64,000 nt of DNA, taken from positions 186,001 through 250,000 of the forward strand of contig NZ_BAMT01000001.1 in assembly GCF_000617925.1 (NCBI RefSeq), read 5' to 3'. The stretch's first letter is position 1, and each line of letters opens with the position of its first letter. Source of the DNA: Methylobacillus glycogenes JCM 2850 (GTDB lineage Bacteria > Pseudomonadota > Gammaproteobacteria > Burkholderiales > Methylophilaceae). Under the pieces are notes generated by a model. The model had not been told where the DNA came from, searched no databases, and worked only from the letters and a program-made list of their open reading frames with translations. Shown one piece after another: positions 48,556 through 58,107 of this stretch. The position numbers and the translations under genes were made by a program.

Positions 48556-49247
48556 GAGGGGTAGTGTACCAATTCATGCAAGCGTTGGGAGAATTCCAGG
48601 CGCGAAATTTCCCTGGCGCCCAGCGAGGCCAGATGCGAGGTATTCATCTGGCAATCTATCATGCCGCAGCCCTGAGCCTCTAAGTGCCTGACCCAATGCA
48701 CCAGGGCCAGTTTGGAAGCATCGCTGACATGATGAAACATGGATTCACCATAAAACATATTGCCCAGCTTCACACCATACAAACCACCCACCAACTGGCC
48801 GTCCATCCAGGTTTCGGCACTGTGGGCATAGCCCATACGGTGCAGCGCCAGATAACCCTGCATGATGTCCTGCGTGATCCAGGTGCCATCCTGGCCTTCA
48901 CGCGCGGTGCTGGCGCAGGCCAGCATGACTTGCTCAAACGCGCTATCAAAGCGGATTTCGTAATCCTCACGCCGTAGACGTTTGGCCAGGGAGCGTGAAA
49001 CCTTGAGCTCTGCCGGAAACAGCACCATGCGCGGGTTGGGACTCCACCAGAGTATGGGTTCACCCGGGCTGAACCAGGGGAAAATGCCTAGCTTATAGGC
49101 TTGCAGCAAGCGCTCGGCGCTGAGATCGCCGCCTATGGCCAGCAGGCCATTGGGCGTGCTCAATGCCTGTTCAGGCGCGGGGAAGGGCGTGTCGCCATCC
49201 AGTGCACGCACCAAGCCCCCTGGCAAACGGTAATATTGATGACTCAT
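48552..49247 (-). CDS. aat: Leucyl/phenylalanyl-tRNA-protein transferase
   Basis: 231 residues. Adds Leu/Phe to N-terminal Lys/Arg. Signatures: [57 protein letters not shown] and [19 protein letters not shown]. First gene of aat-bpt. Confidence 0.95.
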   Translation of the reverse strand: MSHQYYRLPGGLVRALDGDTPFPAPEQALSTPNGLLAIGGDLSAERLLQAYKLGIFPWFSPGEPILWWSPNPRMVLFPAELKVSRSLAKRLRREDYEIRFDSAFEQVMLACASTAREGQDGTWITQDIMQGYLALHRMGYAHSAETWMDGQLVGGLYGVKLGNMFYGESMFHHVSDASKLALVHWVRHLEAQGCGMIDCQMNTSHLASLGAREISRLEFSQRLHELVHYPS

Positions 49248-49374
49248 GGTTGAAGATGCCCGGATGCAAAAGCTAGCAAAGGAAACGTGGGCAGAGGCTG
49301 CGATGAAAGGGCTGGCAACATGCGGCCAGTATAGCGACTTTACCGGGCTTGGGCTCCTATGCTAAGGTTCGCGC

Positions 49375-49809
49375 ATGCCCAAATTGCATCTGCACAAGTT
49401 GCGTATTTATATTCTGCTGTTGCTGGCGGTATTCCTTGCGGATATCGTTTCTGCCAACGCCAGCCTGCATTTGCCTGCCACTCAGCCTGGGTCGCCGCTG
49501 GCAATGCAACATCAGGGCATGCATCATGAAAGTATGGATCATGAAAGTATGCATCATGGCCTACAGCATCAGCATGATGCGGCGGCGCAGGATGCCAGCC
49601 CAGAAAATACTACAGACCACACGCAGCAACATGCGGGTAAATGTGGCAGTTGCCATGATTGCTTGTCCTGCTTCAGCGTCCTGCCCGTGGCACTCTCCCA
49701 AGCTGCTGCCGCATTGCCGCAACGCCATCAGGCCGCCAGTGTGCACAGCATTTACTACCCACCTGCCATCGCGCAATTACAGCGTCCGCCCATACTCTCA
49801 CGCGCCTGA
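49375..49809 (+). CDS. Exported His/Met-rich protein, probable copper binder
   Basis: 144 residues. After a signal peptide (IYILLLLAVFLADIVSANA) comes a segment packed with MHHESMDHESMHHG and HQHD, then a Cys cluster GKCGSCHDCLSCFSVLP. Such Met/His/Cys content is typical of periplasmic copper-binding proteins at the head of copper operons; exact family not recognised (DUF2946-like layout). ATG 49375 has AAGG 8 nt upstream. A longer frame from 49349 is a shadow. It is followed by two small hairpins and another His-rich gene. Confidence 0.65.
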   Translation: MPKLHLHKLRIYILLLLAVFLADIVSANASLHLPATQPGSPLAMQHQGMHHESMDHESMHHGLQHQHDAAAQDASPENTTDHTQQHAGKCGSCHDCLSCFSVLPVALSQAAAALPQRHQAASVHSIYYPPAIAQLQRPPILSRA

Positions 49810-49812
49810 ACC

Positions 49813-49853
49813 GCTGCGGCTTGCCGCAGCTGATGGACTTGCCTTAGGGCAAG
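49813..49853 (+). other. Two short hairpins between the metal-binding genes
   Basis: GCTGCGG-CTTG-CCGCAGC (49813-49830) and CTTGCC-TTAG-GGCAAG (49838-49853) fill most of the 70-bp gap. No T-run follows; they could attenuate or protect the upstream mRNA. Confidence 0.4.
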
Positions 49854-49879
49854 CTAAGCAATTAGCGCATGGAGTATTC

Positions 49880-50227
49880 ATGAAATACTTAAGATCACCA
49901 CAAGCTTGGGGTTTGGTCCCCGCTTTTAAAACCCGCGTACTCCCCGTATCACTAGCCACTGCCATTGCCATGTTGGCCAGCACTGCACAGGCAGACAACG
50001 CATTGTCTTATCAACCCGCGCTGAGAAACTACCAGCGTTTTGAGCAGGCTAAATCACCTAGCCAGGCTCATGATCATGCAAGGCATGAGGTCAGCTCCCA
50101 AGATGCAGGCATGCCTGGTCAGCATCAACAGCATGAGATGCGTGCGCATGAGAAAAACCATGAGCATATTCATGATCACAGCCATGACCCTAGCCATGAT
50201 CATAGCCATGCTCACGAGCAGGAGTAG
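49880..50227 (+). CDS. Exported His-rich protein, probable copper binder
   Basis: 115 residues. A signal region (VLPVSLATAIAMLASTAQA) is followed by SYQPALRNYQRFE and a His-rich tail with HEKNHEHIHDHSHDPSHDHSHAH. No known domain seen. GGAG at 49871-49874 supports ATG 49880. Three bases separate it from the TolC-type gene, so it belongs to the same transcript. Likely a periplasmic metal buffer. Confidence 0.65.
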   Translation: MKYLRSPQAWGLVPAFKTRVLPVSLATAIAMLASTAQADNALSYQPALRNYQRFEQAKSPSQAHDHARHEVSSQDAGMPGQHQQHEMRAHEKNHEHIHDHSHDPSHDHSHAHEQE

Positions 50228-50230
50228 CTC

Positions 50231-51616
50231 ATGAAACTCGCCATGAAGACAGTTATCAACGCTACGGTCTGCCTGACACTGCCCATAATGCTGAGTGCCT
50301 GTGCTGGTTTCAGCCGCGATGGTGGCTTGGATGAAGTACGTAGCCTGACGCACAAGGATGTGCGCGCGCAGAGTGCCAGTGATGCTGGCCTGCAACAGCA
50401 ATCTCAGGACTTGTTAGCCCAGCCTTTGGGCGTGGATGAAGCAGTGCAATATGCGCTGTGGAACCACAAAGGCTTGCAGGCCGATATTGCAGCACTAGGC
50501 ATAGCCGAGGCCGACCTGGTGCAAGCCGGGCGTTTGCCCAACCCAGGCTTTAATATGCTCTACACCCGCAACAATGGTGAGTACAAGATAGAGCAGGTGT
50601 TCGGTTTCAATATCCTTGCTTTTGCCACCATGCCCATGGCCAAGGCAGCCGAGCAGCGGCATTTTGACGCGGCCAAGCAGCGCCTCAGTTTGCAAGTATT
50701 GCAACTGGCGCAGTCCGTCAGGCAAGCCTGGGTTGAAGCCGTGGCTGCCGAGCAATCCCTCATTTATGCGCAGCAGGTGATGCAATCTGCCGAGGCCGCG
50801 GCCGAGCTGGCGCGGCGCATGCATGCCCAGGGTAACTGGAGCAAGCTGGAGCAGGCGCGCGAACAAAGCTTTTACGCCGATGCCGCGCTGGACTATGCCC
50901 ATGCCCGTGACCTGCAAATGCAAAGCCGTGAGCATTTGAGTCGGCTACTGGGCCTGGGCGACAGCGCACATTTCCGCCTGCCACAACGCCTGCCGGATTT
51001 GCCGCAAGCCGAAACTGAGTTGCTGCAGGTTGAACAGCAAGCCTTTAGCCAGCGCCTGGATTTGCAGGCGCGCAAGCTGGAGCTGCAAGCCTTGGCAAAA
51101 CAACTGGGGCTGACCAAGGCCACGCGCTTTATCAATGTGCTGGAAATTGGCCCGGCGCGCGTGCTGGAAGGGCGCAGAGGTGAGGCCTATAAGAAGGGCG
51201 TGGCGCTGGGCTTTGAGTTGCCTATCTTTGATAGTGGTGCGGCCAGGGTCAAACGCGCCGAAGCCGTGTATAGCCAGGCGCTGGAAGCTACAGCTCAAGC
51301 CACGGTGGATGCAGAGTCTGAGGTCAGGCTGGCGTATCAGCAATATCGCTTGCGCCACGAAATGGCAACGCATTACCAGCAGGAAATCGTGCCCTTGCGC
51401 CAGCGCATATTGCAGGAGAGCCAGTTGCGCTATAACGGCATGCTGCTGAGTGCTTTCGAGTTGCTGAGTGAGGCCAGAGGCCAGATCCACAGCGTCAATC
51501 AATATATCAATGCGCTACGCGACTTCTGGTTGGCGGAAGCGGCATTGACTATGTCCATGCAAGGACCTGCTTCTATGAGTCCGTCAGCGCAGGCCAGCAG
51601 TGGGAGGGGAGAGTAA
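50231..51616 (+). CDS. TolC-family outer-membrane efflux lipoprotein
   Basis: 461 residues. Lipoprotein signal (TLPIMLSAC), then two TolC repeats with long helices (LGVDEAVQYALWNHKGLQADIAALGIAEADLVQAGRLPNPGF is the usual TolC opening; second repeat begins QRLDLQARKLELQALAKQL). It lacks adjacent RND pump or membrane-fusion genes, which is unusual for a CusC-type channel. It overlaps the multicopper oxidase start (TAATG), so its role in copper tolerance is likely. Confidence 0.85.
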   Translation: MKLAMKTVINATVCLTLPIMLSACAGFSRDGGLDEVRSLTHKDVRAQSASDAGLQQQSQDLLAQPLGVDEAVQYALWNHKGLQADIAALGIAEADLVQAGRLPNPGFNMLYTRNNGEYKIEQVFGFNILAFATMPMAKAAEQRHFDAAKQRLSLQVLQLAQSVRQAWVEAVAAEQSLIYAQQVMQSAEAAAELARRMHAQGNWSKLEQAREQSFYADAALDYAHARDLQMQSREHLSRLLGLGDSAHFRLPQRLPDLPQAETELLQVEQQAFSQRLDLQARKLELQALAKQLGLTKATRFINVLEIGPARVLEGRRGEAYKKGVALGFELPIFDSGAARVKRAEAVYSQALEATAQATVDAESEVRLAYQQYRLRHEMATHYQQEIVPLRQRILQESQLRYNGMLLSAFELLSEARGQIHSVNQYINALRDFWLAEAALTMSMQGPASMSPSAQASSGRGE

Positions 51617-53021
51617 TGCTTAATCGCAGAGATTTTTTCAAAATGAGTGCAGCCGCGGTTGCGGTCAGCAGCGTCAGCAAAGTGGCCATGGCGGCCTTAC
51701 CGGAAATCGCCAGCGTGAGCGGGGCGGAAACCCAGGCACCATCAGCACCTGCCACTGGCAGGCCTTATCATCCCGTGGTGACGCTGAATGGCTGGAGCCT
51801 GCCCTGGCGCATGCGCAATGGCGTCAAGGAGTTTCACCTGGTGGCCGAGCCTGTGCTGCGCGAGATTGCGCCCGGCATGCAGGCCAAGCTCTGGGGCTAT
51901 AACGGCCAAAGCCCAGGCCCGACCATAGAGGTGGTGGAAGGGGACAAGGTGCGCATCTACGTCACCAATCGTCTGCCTGAGGCCACCAGTGTGCATTGGC
52001 ACGGCCAACGTCTGCCCAATGGCATGGATGGCATCAGCGGCCTCACCCAACCTGCCATCGCCAGCGGCAAGACTTTTGTCTATGAGTTTGAGGCCAAGCG
52101 CGCCGGGACTTTTATGTATCACCCGCATGCCGATGAAATGGTGCAGATGGCCATGGGCATGATGGCTTCTGGGTCACGCATCCCAAAACCCCAGACTTTA
52201 TGCGCGTGGATAGAGATTATGTCTTCCTCATCAACGCCTATGACATAGACCCCGGCAGCTACACACCCAAGGTCAACACCATGCTGGATCAGAATATCTG
52301 GACCTTCAACAGCCGCGTATTCCCGGGCATTGCGCCCATGGTGGCAGGTGTGAATGAGCGTGTGCGCATACGCGTGGGCAATCTGAGCATGACCAATCAC
52401 CCCATCCATTTACACGGTCATGAGTTTGTCGTCACGGGTACTGATGGCGGTTGGACACCTCCAGCCTCACGCTGGCCCGAGGTGACCACAGATATCGCAG
52501 TCGGTCAGATGCGCGCGATTGAATTTATTGCCGATGCCCCTGGCGACTGGGCTTTCCATTGCCACAAGAGCCACCACACCATGAATGCCATGGGCCATCA
52601 GGTGCCCACCATGATAGGCGTCAATCAGCAGGGGCTGGTGGATAAGATCACTAATCTATTGCCGGATTACATGCCCATGGGCACAACAGGCATGGCTGAG
52701 ATGGGCGAGATGAGCATGCCTTTGCCGGAAAATACCTTGCCCATGATGGCGGGGCAAGGTCAGTTCGGCCCCATGGATATGGGCGGCATGTTTACCAGCG
52801 TCAAGGTCAGGGCAGGCTTGAAGGCAGGGGACTACAGCGACCCTGGTGATTACCAGCACCCGCCCAATACGGTGGCTTATGAGTTTGATGCTGAAGCAGT
52901 GCCGGTGACGCGTGCTGCGCCGCTAAAGCCTGATGGCTCTGCGTTGCAGGTGCGTAAGCCTGGCAAGGCCAAGTCAGGCAATGCCAAGCCAGCAGGACAT
53001 AATGGCCACGAAGGGCATTGA
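51616..53021 (+). CDS. Tat-exported multicopper oxidase, copper tolerance (apparent frameshift at 52164)
   Basis: About 468 residues. A twin-arginine signal (MLNRRDFFKMSAAAVAVSS) precedes the cupredoxin domains with copper motifs HWHGQRLPNG (near residue 130), YHPHAD, NHPIHLHGHEF and HCHKSHHTMNAMGH (near 314). A Met-rich region (MAEMGEMSMP, MDMGGM) near the C-terminus suggests Cu(I) oxidation as in CueO/CopA. The frame breaks at 52164-52166; one G (ATGGGCTTC) gives MMGFWVTHPKTPDFMRVD. Co-transcribed with the TolC-type gene. Confidence 0.88.
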
Positions 53022-53045
53022 AGGCGGATTTAAGCCTGTGCTTGT

Positions 53046-53249
53046 CTAGCCAGGGGTATAGCCTGCCTCAGTAATCGCTGCGCGGAATTGTTCTGGGGCT
53101 ACATCGCTGGCGATCTGCACAGTCTTGGCGGCGAGGTCTATATTGACCTGGGCTTGTGCATCCACTGCCAATGCAGCCTGGGTGATGGCTTGTACACAGT
53201 GTTGGCAGCTCATGTCGGCTACTTGGAAAGTGCTGTTGAAATTTGCCAT
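53046..53249 (-). CDS. copZ: CopZ-type copper chaperone
   Basis: 67 residues, a single heavy-metal-associated domain with the Cu(I) site MSCQHC. Delivers Cu(I) to the CopA ATPase. GGGGAGA lies just upstream of the ATG. Divergent from copA with back-to-back CueR-type promoters between them. Confidence 0.9.
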   Translation of the reverse strand: MANFNSTFQVADMSCQHCVQAITQAALAVDAQAQVNIDLAAKTVQIASDVAPEQFRAAITEAGYTPG

Positions 53250-53279
53250 GAGGTCTCCCCTGCTTGAAGTTGAGTGCGC

Positions 53280-53310
53280 AGTATGAACCTTGCCCTCATG
53301 GTAAAGTCAA
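53280..53310 (-). promoter_or_regulatory. CueR-type promoter of copZ
   Basis: Minus strand TTGACT (-35, 53305-53310), a 19-bp spacer containing TTACCATGAGGGCAAGG, and CATACT (-10, 53280-53285). The long 19-bp spacer with a central dyad is the mark of MerR-family promoters. Confidence 0.8.
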
Positions 53311-53312
53311 GC

Positions 53313-53343
53313 TTGACCTTGCCCTATGGTCAAGGTTTAGGCT
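53313..53343 (+). promoter_or_regulatory. CueR-type promoter of copA
   Basis: TTGACC (-35, 53313-53318), a 19-bp spacer with the dyad CCTTG-N9-CAAGG, and TAGGCT (-10, 53338-53343). Only 2 bp separate its -35 from that of copZ, so two CueR dimers would sit side by side. Leader of about 35 nt to the copA ATG. Confidence 0.85.
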
Positions 53344-53383
53344 GGGACTTGTCATCAAGGGCCAGCCAGCAACAGGAGAATTC

Positions 53384-55729
53384 ATGCAGAATCAACCATC
53401 AAGCACCACAAACAGTACTGCAAGTCGCGATTCAGAAGCTTCGCTCAAGCTGGACTTTGCCATTAGCGGCATGACTTGTGCCGCCTGCGCAGGCCGTATA
53501 GAGCGCGGCCTCAACAAGCTGCCCGGTGTCAGTCTGGCCACGGTGAATCTGGCCACCGAGCGTGCACATGTAGAGATCAGTGCTGCGGCGGCGCAAGCCG
53601 CAATTGCAGCGCCAGAGCAGGCCGAAGCAATTGAGTTAGCTGTGAGCAAGCTAGGCTATGGCGCCAGCTGGCTCCAGCCTGAGGCCCCAAGCCAATTGCC
53701 AGCGCCTGCGCATGATGGCTGGAAAGTCATACTGGCCGCGCTGCTGACCCTGCCACTGGTGTTGCCCATGCTGGGGGCTTTATGGGGCCAGCACTGGATG
53801 CTGCCTGGCGGCTGGCAATTATTGCTTGCCACCCCGGTGCAGTTCTGGCTGGGGGCACGCTTCTACCGCGCAGGCTGGAAAGCCGCTATCAACCTGGCAG
53901 GCAATATGGATTTGCTGGTGGCCATAGGCACCTCTGCTGCTTATGGATTATCGCTATATCAGCTGAGCCAGGGCGCAGCGCATTTGTACTTTGAAGCCTC
54001 TAGCGCCGTGATTACCCTGGTGCTGCTGGGTAAATGGCTGGAAGCTCGCGCCAAGCAGCAGACCACGGCGGCGATACGCGCCTTGCAGGCACTGCGTCCG
54101 GAGACCGCACGCCTGCGTAAAGACGGCAAGGAATGGGATGTGGCGATAGAGCAAGTCCGCGTAGGTGATCTGGTGGTGGTGAGACCTGGCGAGCATATTG
54201 CCGTTGATGGGCAGATTCTTGAGGGCAGCAGTCATATCGATGAAGCCCTGCTGACTGGTGAAAGCCTGCCTGTAAAACGCAGTACGGGTGAGCAGGTGAC
54301 TGCAGGCGCGGTCAATCTGGATGGCGTGCTGCTGGTGCAGACTAGCAAGATAGGCGCTGATACTGCCCTGGCACGCATCATACGGCTGGTGGAAGATGCG
54401 CAGGCGGTCAAGCCAGCGATACAGCGCCTGGTAGACAAAGTCAGCGCCATCTTTGTACCTGTGGTGCTCGTCATTGCGCTGATCACCCTGCTGGGCTGGG
54501 CCTGGCATGATGGCAACTGGTCGCAGGCCTTGCTCAATGCTGTTTCCGTGCTGGTGATTGCATGCCCTTGTGCCCTGGGGCTGGCCACACCTGCCGCCAT
54601 TATGGCGGGCACAGGCGTGGCGGCGCGTCACGGCATCTTGATCAAGGATGCCGATGCCCTGGAACTGGCACACCGCATAGACACCGTGGCGTTTGATAAA
54701 ACTGGCACCTTGACCGTGGGCAAGCCCAGTCTGGTGAAAGTCATGGCGCTTGAGCCTGCGCAGGAGCAGCGCTTGCTGCAACTGGCGGCAGCACTCGAAC
54801 AAGGCAGCCAGCACCCGTTGGCGCGCGCCGTGCTGCAACATGCCAGCAGTCTAGGCTTGCATCTGCCGCAGGCCCAAGAGGCACAGGCTTTGCCTGGGCG
54901 TGGCTTGCGCGCCAATGTGATTGAAAGAGCAGCAGCACAGGGTGAAAGCTCAGGCAGCACCACAGTGTGGTTGGGCAACCGTCTGGCCATGCAGCAGGCA
55001 GGGGTGAGCTGGTCTGCTGCACATGCGGCTGAGCCTGTGCTTGAAAAAGAGGCGCAAAGCTTGCAGGCCTCAGGCTACACACTGTCTTGGCTGGCGGTCG
55101 CCGAGAATGATCAAGGCGCGCGGCTGCTTGGTTTTCTTGCCTTTGGTGATGCGCTCAAGCCTGAAGCCAAATCCGCGGTACAGAAATTGCATGAATTGGG
55201 CATCAAAGTGCTGCTGTTAACCGGAGACAATGCCGCCAGTGCGCATAGGCTAAGCCAGCAACTCACTCTGGATCAGGTATATGCCGAGCAATTGCCAGAG
55301 GATAAGGCAACACTTGTGACGACATTTCGCCAACAGGGGGCGGTGGTGGCCATGGTGGGGGATGGCATCAATGATGCCCCGGCGCTGGCAGCAGCGGATG
55401 TAGGGTTTGCGATGGCCAGCGGTACCGATGTGGCCATGCATACCTCGGGCGTGACCCTGATGCAGGGCAACCCGGAACTGGTGGCCGATAGCATTGCTAT
55501 TTCGCGTCTGACCTATCGCAAGATCAGGCAGAATCTGTTCTGGGCTTTTATCTATAATTTGGTCGGCATACCCTTGGCGGCCTTGGGGATGTTAAGTCCG
55601 GTGGTGGCAGGCGCGGCCATGGCGCTGAGCTCGGTCAGCGTGGTGCTGAATGCTTTGACCTTGAGGCGCTGGCGGCCCAGTGCTGTACAGCATGGGTCGG
55701 CAGATTTAGCGCCAGGGGTAGAGCAATGA
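53384..55729 (+). CDS. copA: Cu(I)-exporting P1B-type ATPase CopA
   Basis: 781 residues. One N-terminal metal-binding domain ([16 protein letters not shown]), membrane helices, TGES phosphatase motif, the transmembrane Cu site [13 protein letters not shown], the phosphorylation motif [11 protein letters not shown] locus ([10 protein letters not shown]), and [18 protein letters not shown]. Pumps Cu(I) from cytoplasm to periplasm. ATG 53384 is chosen for AGGAGA at 53374-53379; the frame is open upstream across the promoter, so longer starts are false. The stop overlaps cueR (ATGA). Confidence 0.96.
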   Translation: MQNQPSSTTNSTASRDSEASLKLDFAISGMTCAACAGRIERGLNKLPGVSLATVNLATERAHVEISAAAAQAAIAAPEQAEAIELAVSKLGYGASWLQPEAPSQLPAPAHDGWKVILAALLTLPLVLPMLGALWGQHWMLPGGWQLLLATPVQFWLGARFYRAGWKAAINLAGNMDLLVAIGTSAAYGLSLYQLSQGAAHLYFEASSAVITLVLLGKWLEARAKQQTTAAIRALQALRPETARLRKDGKEWDVAIEQVRVGDLVVVRPGEHIAVDGQILEGSSHIDEALLTGESLPVKRSTGEQVTAGAVNLDGVLLVQTSKIGADTALARIIRLVEDAQAVKPAIQRLVDKVSAIFVPVVLVIALITLLGWAWHDGNWSQALLNAVSVLVIACPCALGLATPAAIMAGTGVAARHGILIKDADALELAHRIDTVAFDKTGTLTVGKPSLVKVMALEPAQEQRLLQLAAALEQGSQHPLARAVLQHASSLGLHLPQAQEAQALPGRGLRANVIERAAAQGESSGSTTVWLGNRLAMQQAGVSWSAAHAAEPVLEKEAQSLQASGYTLSWLAVAENDQGARLLGFLAFGDALKPEAKSAVQKLHELGIKVLLLTGDNAASAHRLSQQLTLDQVYAEQLPEDKATLVTTFRQQGAVVAMVGDGINDAPALAAADVGFAMASGTDVAMHTSGVTLMQGNPELVADSIAISRLTYRKIRQNLFWAFIYNLVGIPLAALGMLSPVVAGAAMALSSVSVVLNALTLRRWRPSAVQHGSADLAPGVEQ

Positions 55730-56120
55730 ATATAGGCAAGGCGGCATTGGCGAGCCAGGTCTCAGCCAAGATGATACGGCATTATGAAACGCTGGGCTTG
55801 ATACCCGCACCAGCGCGAACGGCGGCAGGTACAGACAATATCGTGCCCAGGATGTACAAAGGCTGGTGTTTGTGAAGCATGCACGTGAGCTGGGCTTTTC
55901 GCTGCAGCAGATCAGTGCCTTGATGGCCTTGTGGCAGGATCAGGGCAGGGCGAGCCAGGACGTGCAGGCGATTGCCCAAAAGCAGATTGCGCTTTTGGCA
56001 CAGAAGATCAAGCAGTTACAGGACATGCAGCAGTCACTGGAAATACTGGTGACTAGTTGCCATGGAGATAATCAGCCTGAATGCGCGATACTGGAACATT
56101 TGCAGACGATAAAGCAATGA
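55726..56120 (+). CDS. cueR: CueR copper-responsive MerR-family regulator (apparent frameshift at 55828)
   Basis: About 131 residues. The MerR winged helix reads [35 protein letters not shown], and the dimerisation helix and C-terminal loop CHGDNQPEC have the Cys-x7-Cys spacing of the Cu(I) site (Cys112/Cys120 in E. coli). The frame breaks at 55828-55830; one base (GGC TAC) gives the conserved [24 protein letters not shown]. Fused to copA by ATGA overlap, so the regulator is made with the pump it controls, unlike E. coli. Confidence 0.9.
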
Positions 56121-56413
56121 ATCAGTGACAGAAAGCTAAAAATATAATGAAATTAGCCAGACCGAGGTAAAATGCCCAGCCATGCAAATTGACGCCAACA
56201 CAACCGCCCAGTTTTTGCGCCCCAGCCTGATACGGCAGGGCCTGGTGTGTGCTGCCAAGGTGCTGCCTGCTGGTTTGAGTTTCTCTGCGTTGGCTGACGC
56301 TGAGTCCAGGTTTTCCGACTCGGCGTGCGCTGAACTTATCGTGCATCACCCCCTTGTCGTGCATCACCACCTTGCAGGTCACGACCACCTTGGTGATTCT
56401 CAGTGTTGGGTTT
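56121..56413. other. 293-bp region between cueR and the diguanylate cyclase
   Basis: It contains an 85-codon plus-strand frame (56182-56439) with a His-rich stretch (VHHPLVVHHHLAGHDH) and no ribosome site. I do not recognise it and it overlaps the next gene; it may be chance. Near-repeats GTGCATCACC occur twice (56341 and 56359). No terminator or clear promoter recognised. Confidence 0.5.
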
Positions 56414-58081
56414 ATGCGCAGTCCAAGCACAATTACTAAACCACTCCTGCGCTGCCTGCTGCTGGACTTGCTGATGATGCAGGCCCTGTGGGCCTACGCT
56501 GCCCCCCTGGTCAGCGAGGGCCGCTGGTATGAGCTGGATGCGCAAACCGTCTCTGCACTGCAACACGCCAAAGAGCTGGGCAACTATATTGATAGCAAGG
56601 ACCTTGAAGTCGTTACGCGCCCCGCCAGTACGGGGGGGCACTATCTTTATAAAACCAGCTTCGAGGTAGTCACCCCCGGCACCTATGTCGTGGATTTCAA
56701 AAGCTCCAGCGTGGTCGGGCGCTTTACGCATCATTTATTCAATGCCCAGGGCGAGGAAATCTACACCCTGGAGGGGGGCATACAATCCAGCGTGCCCAAC
56801 CCCTTTATGTTACGGCATGGTCGGGATGTGCCGCTAAGCCCAGGACATTATGAACTGGTGTCCGAGGTCAGTTCGCCCTTCTTCCTTGCGCATCCCGAGC
56901 CTTATGTTGTTAATGAGGCGGAGTACCAGCAATCCATCAAGGCCAGCAACGCCATGGTGCTGATCTGCTACGGTGCCATGCTGATACTCACCATTTACTA
57001 CGCCGCCCTCGGTTACGTGCGCAAGCAGGTTACCGACTATATGTACGCGTTGTTCATCTTCGGCAACCTGTTCTACAACGGCGCTGCCTTGTTGATTCTG
57101 CCTGATCTGGCGGGCATGCACTGGTTCTACCTCATCAGTATTCCCATCCTGTTCTCCAATATTGCCTATGTGTTTTTTGTCATGCATTTACTGGAGATGC
57201 GCAAGGATGTGAATTCTGGGCTATACCGCGCAGGTCGCATCATTATTGTGGTCTTGCTGCTGTTTATTCCGGCCGCGGCCATCTGGCCTAACTGGTCGCT
57301 GGAGTTTGATCGATATGGCGTGGGCATCATCATGCTTTACGGCCTGGTTTCCAGCAGCATCAAGTCCTGGCATGGCAATCTGATTGCCAAATACTACTTG
57401 GTGGCGATTCTGGCCTTCTTCCTGATTGGCTCATATTCCATCACCAATACCCAGGTCTATGGTTCACAGACCTTCTATATCGAGCACTTTGGCATGCTGG
57501 CCGTGACCGTGGAAATGATCTTGCTGGCACTGGTGCTGGCGCGGCAATTTGCTTTGCTCAATAACGAAAAAGAACACGCACTGACGCTCTCGCAGCGCCA
57601 TCTGCAGATTGCCCATACCGATGCTCTGACTGGCTTGCCCAATCGTTATGCGCTGGATCAGGAACTGGACATGCTGCCGCCAGAAGGAGTGCTGATCTTT
57701 ATCGACATTGATGGCCTCAAGTATTACAACGACAACTTTGGCCATAAGCGCGGTGACGAGCTCTTATGCGGCTTTGCGCGTGCTGTGCACGATGCCATCA
57801 GCGAGGCTGGCGTGCTGCATCGCATAGGCGGCGATGAATTTGCCATCACCAGCCCGCAAGGCAATGTGCAGTTACTGGAACAGCGTCTACAGGCGGCGAT
57901 GCGTGTTCTGCATCAACAGGGATTCGAGTTTTCAGGCATGAGCTATGGCATAGCTCATGCCATGGAAAGCCGGGATGGCAATGTGCTGAAGTACCTGGCT
58001 GACACCCGCATGTACGCCCACAAGCGTGAGCGGCAAAAGGGAGTCGTGCAGTACCCAAGAAAAGCAACAACATCTATCTAA
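56414..58081 (+). CDS. 7TM (DISM-type) diguanylate cyclase
   Basis: 555 residues from ATG 56414. A signal region is followed by a periplasmic 7TMR-DISM extracellular beta domain (WYELDAQTVSALQHAKELGNY...), seven membrane helices (AMVLICYGAMLILTIYYAALGYV through MLAVTVEMILLALVLARQF), a short coiled linker and a GGDEF domain (DALTGLPNRYALDQEL, IDIDGLKYYNDNFGHKRGDELL, intact IGGDEFAIT near residue 473). It makes c-di-GMP in response to an unknown periplasmic signal. A longer start at 56354 adds an unlikely extension. Confidence 0.88.
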   Translation: MRSPSTITKPLLRCLLLDLLMMQALWAYAAPLVSEGRWYELDAQTVSALQHAKELGNYIDSKDLEVVTRPASTGGHYLYKTSFEVVTPGTYVVDFKSSSVVGRFTHHLFNAQGEEIYTLEGGIQSSVPNPFMLRHGRDVPLSPGHYELVSEVSSPFFLAHPEPYVVNEAEYQQSIKASNAMVLICYGAMLILTIYYAALGYVRKQVTDYMYALFIFGNLFYNGAALLILPDLAGMHWFYLISIPILFSNIAYVFFVMHLLEMRKDVNSGLYRAGRIIIVVLLLFIPAAAIWPNWSLEFDRYGVGIIMLYGLVSSSIKSWHGNLIAKYYLVAILAFFLIGSYSITNTQVYGSQTFYIEHFGMLAVTVEMILLALVLARQFALLNNEKEHALTLSQRHLQIAHTDALTGLPNRYALDQELDMLPPEGVLIFIDIDGLKYYNDNFGHKRGDELLCGFARAVHDAISEAGVLHRIGGDEFAITSPQGNVQLLEQRLQAAMRVLHQQGFEFSGMSYGIAHAMESRDGNVLKYLADTRMYAHKRERQKGVVQYPRKATTSI

Positions 58082-58107
58082 ACTAATAACAACTTGAAGG
58101 GGAAGAG

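Noticed and set aside
49349-50227. 292-codon ORF spanning both His-rich genes
   Set aside because: Its first half is out of frame with the clear signal peptide and Met/His segment of the 49375 gene; only the part from 49880 has coding character.
53264-53383. N-terminal extension of CopA
   Set aside because: It is translated promoter DNA: the CueR dyad and -10/-35 boxes lie in it, and AGGAGA precedes ATG 53384.
56182-56439. His-rich 85-codon ORF before the 7TM cyclase
   Set aside because: No ribosome site, overlaps the next start, no signal peptide or known motif; kept only as a note.
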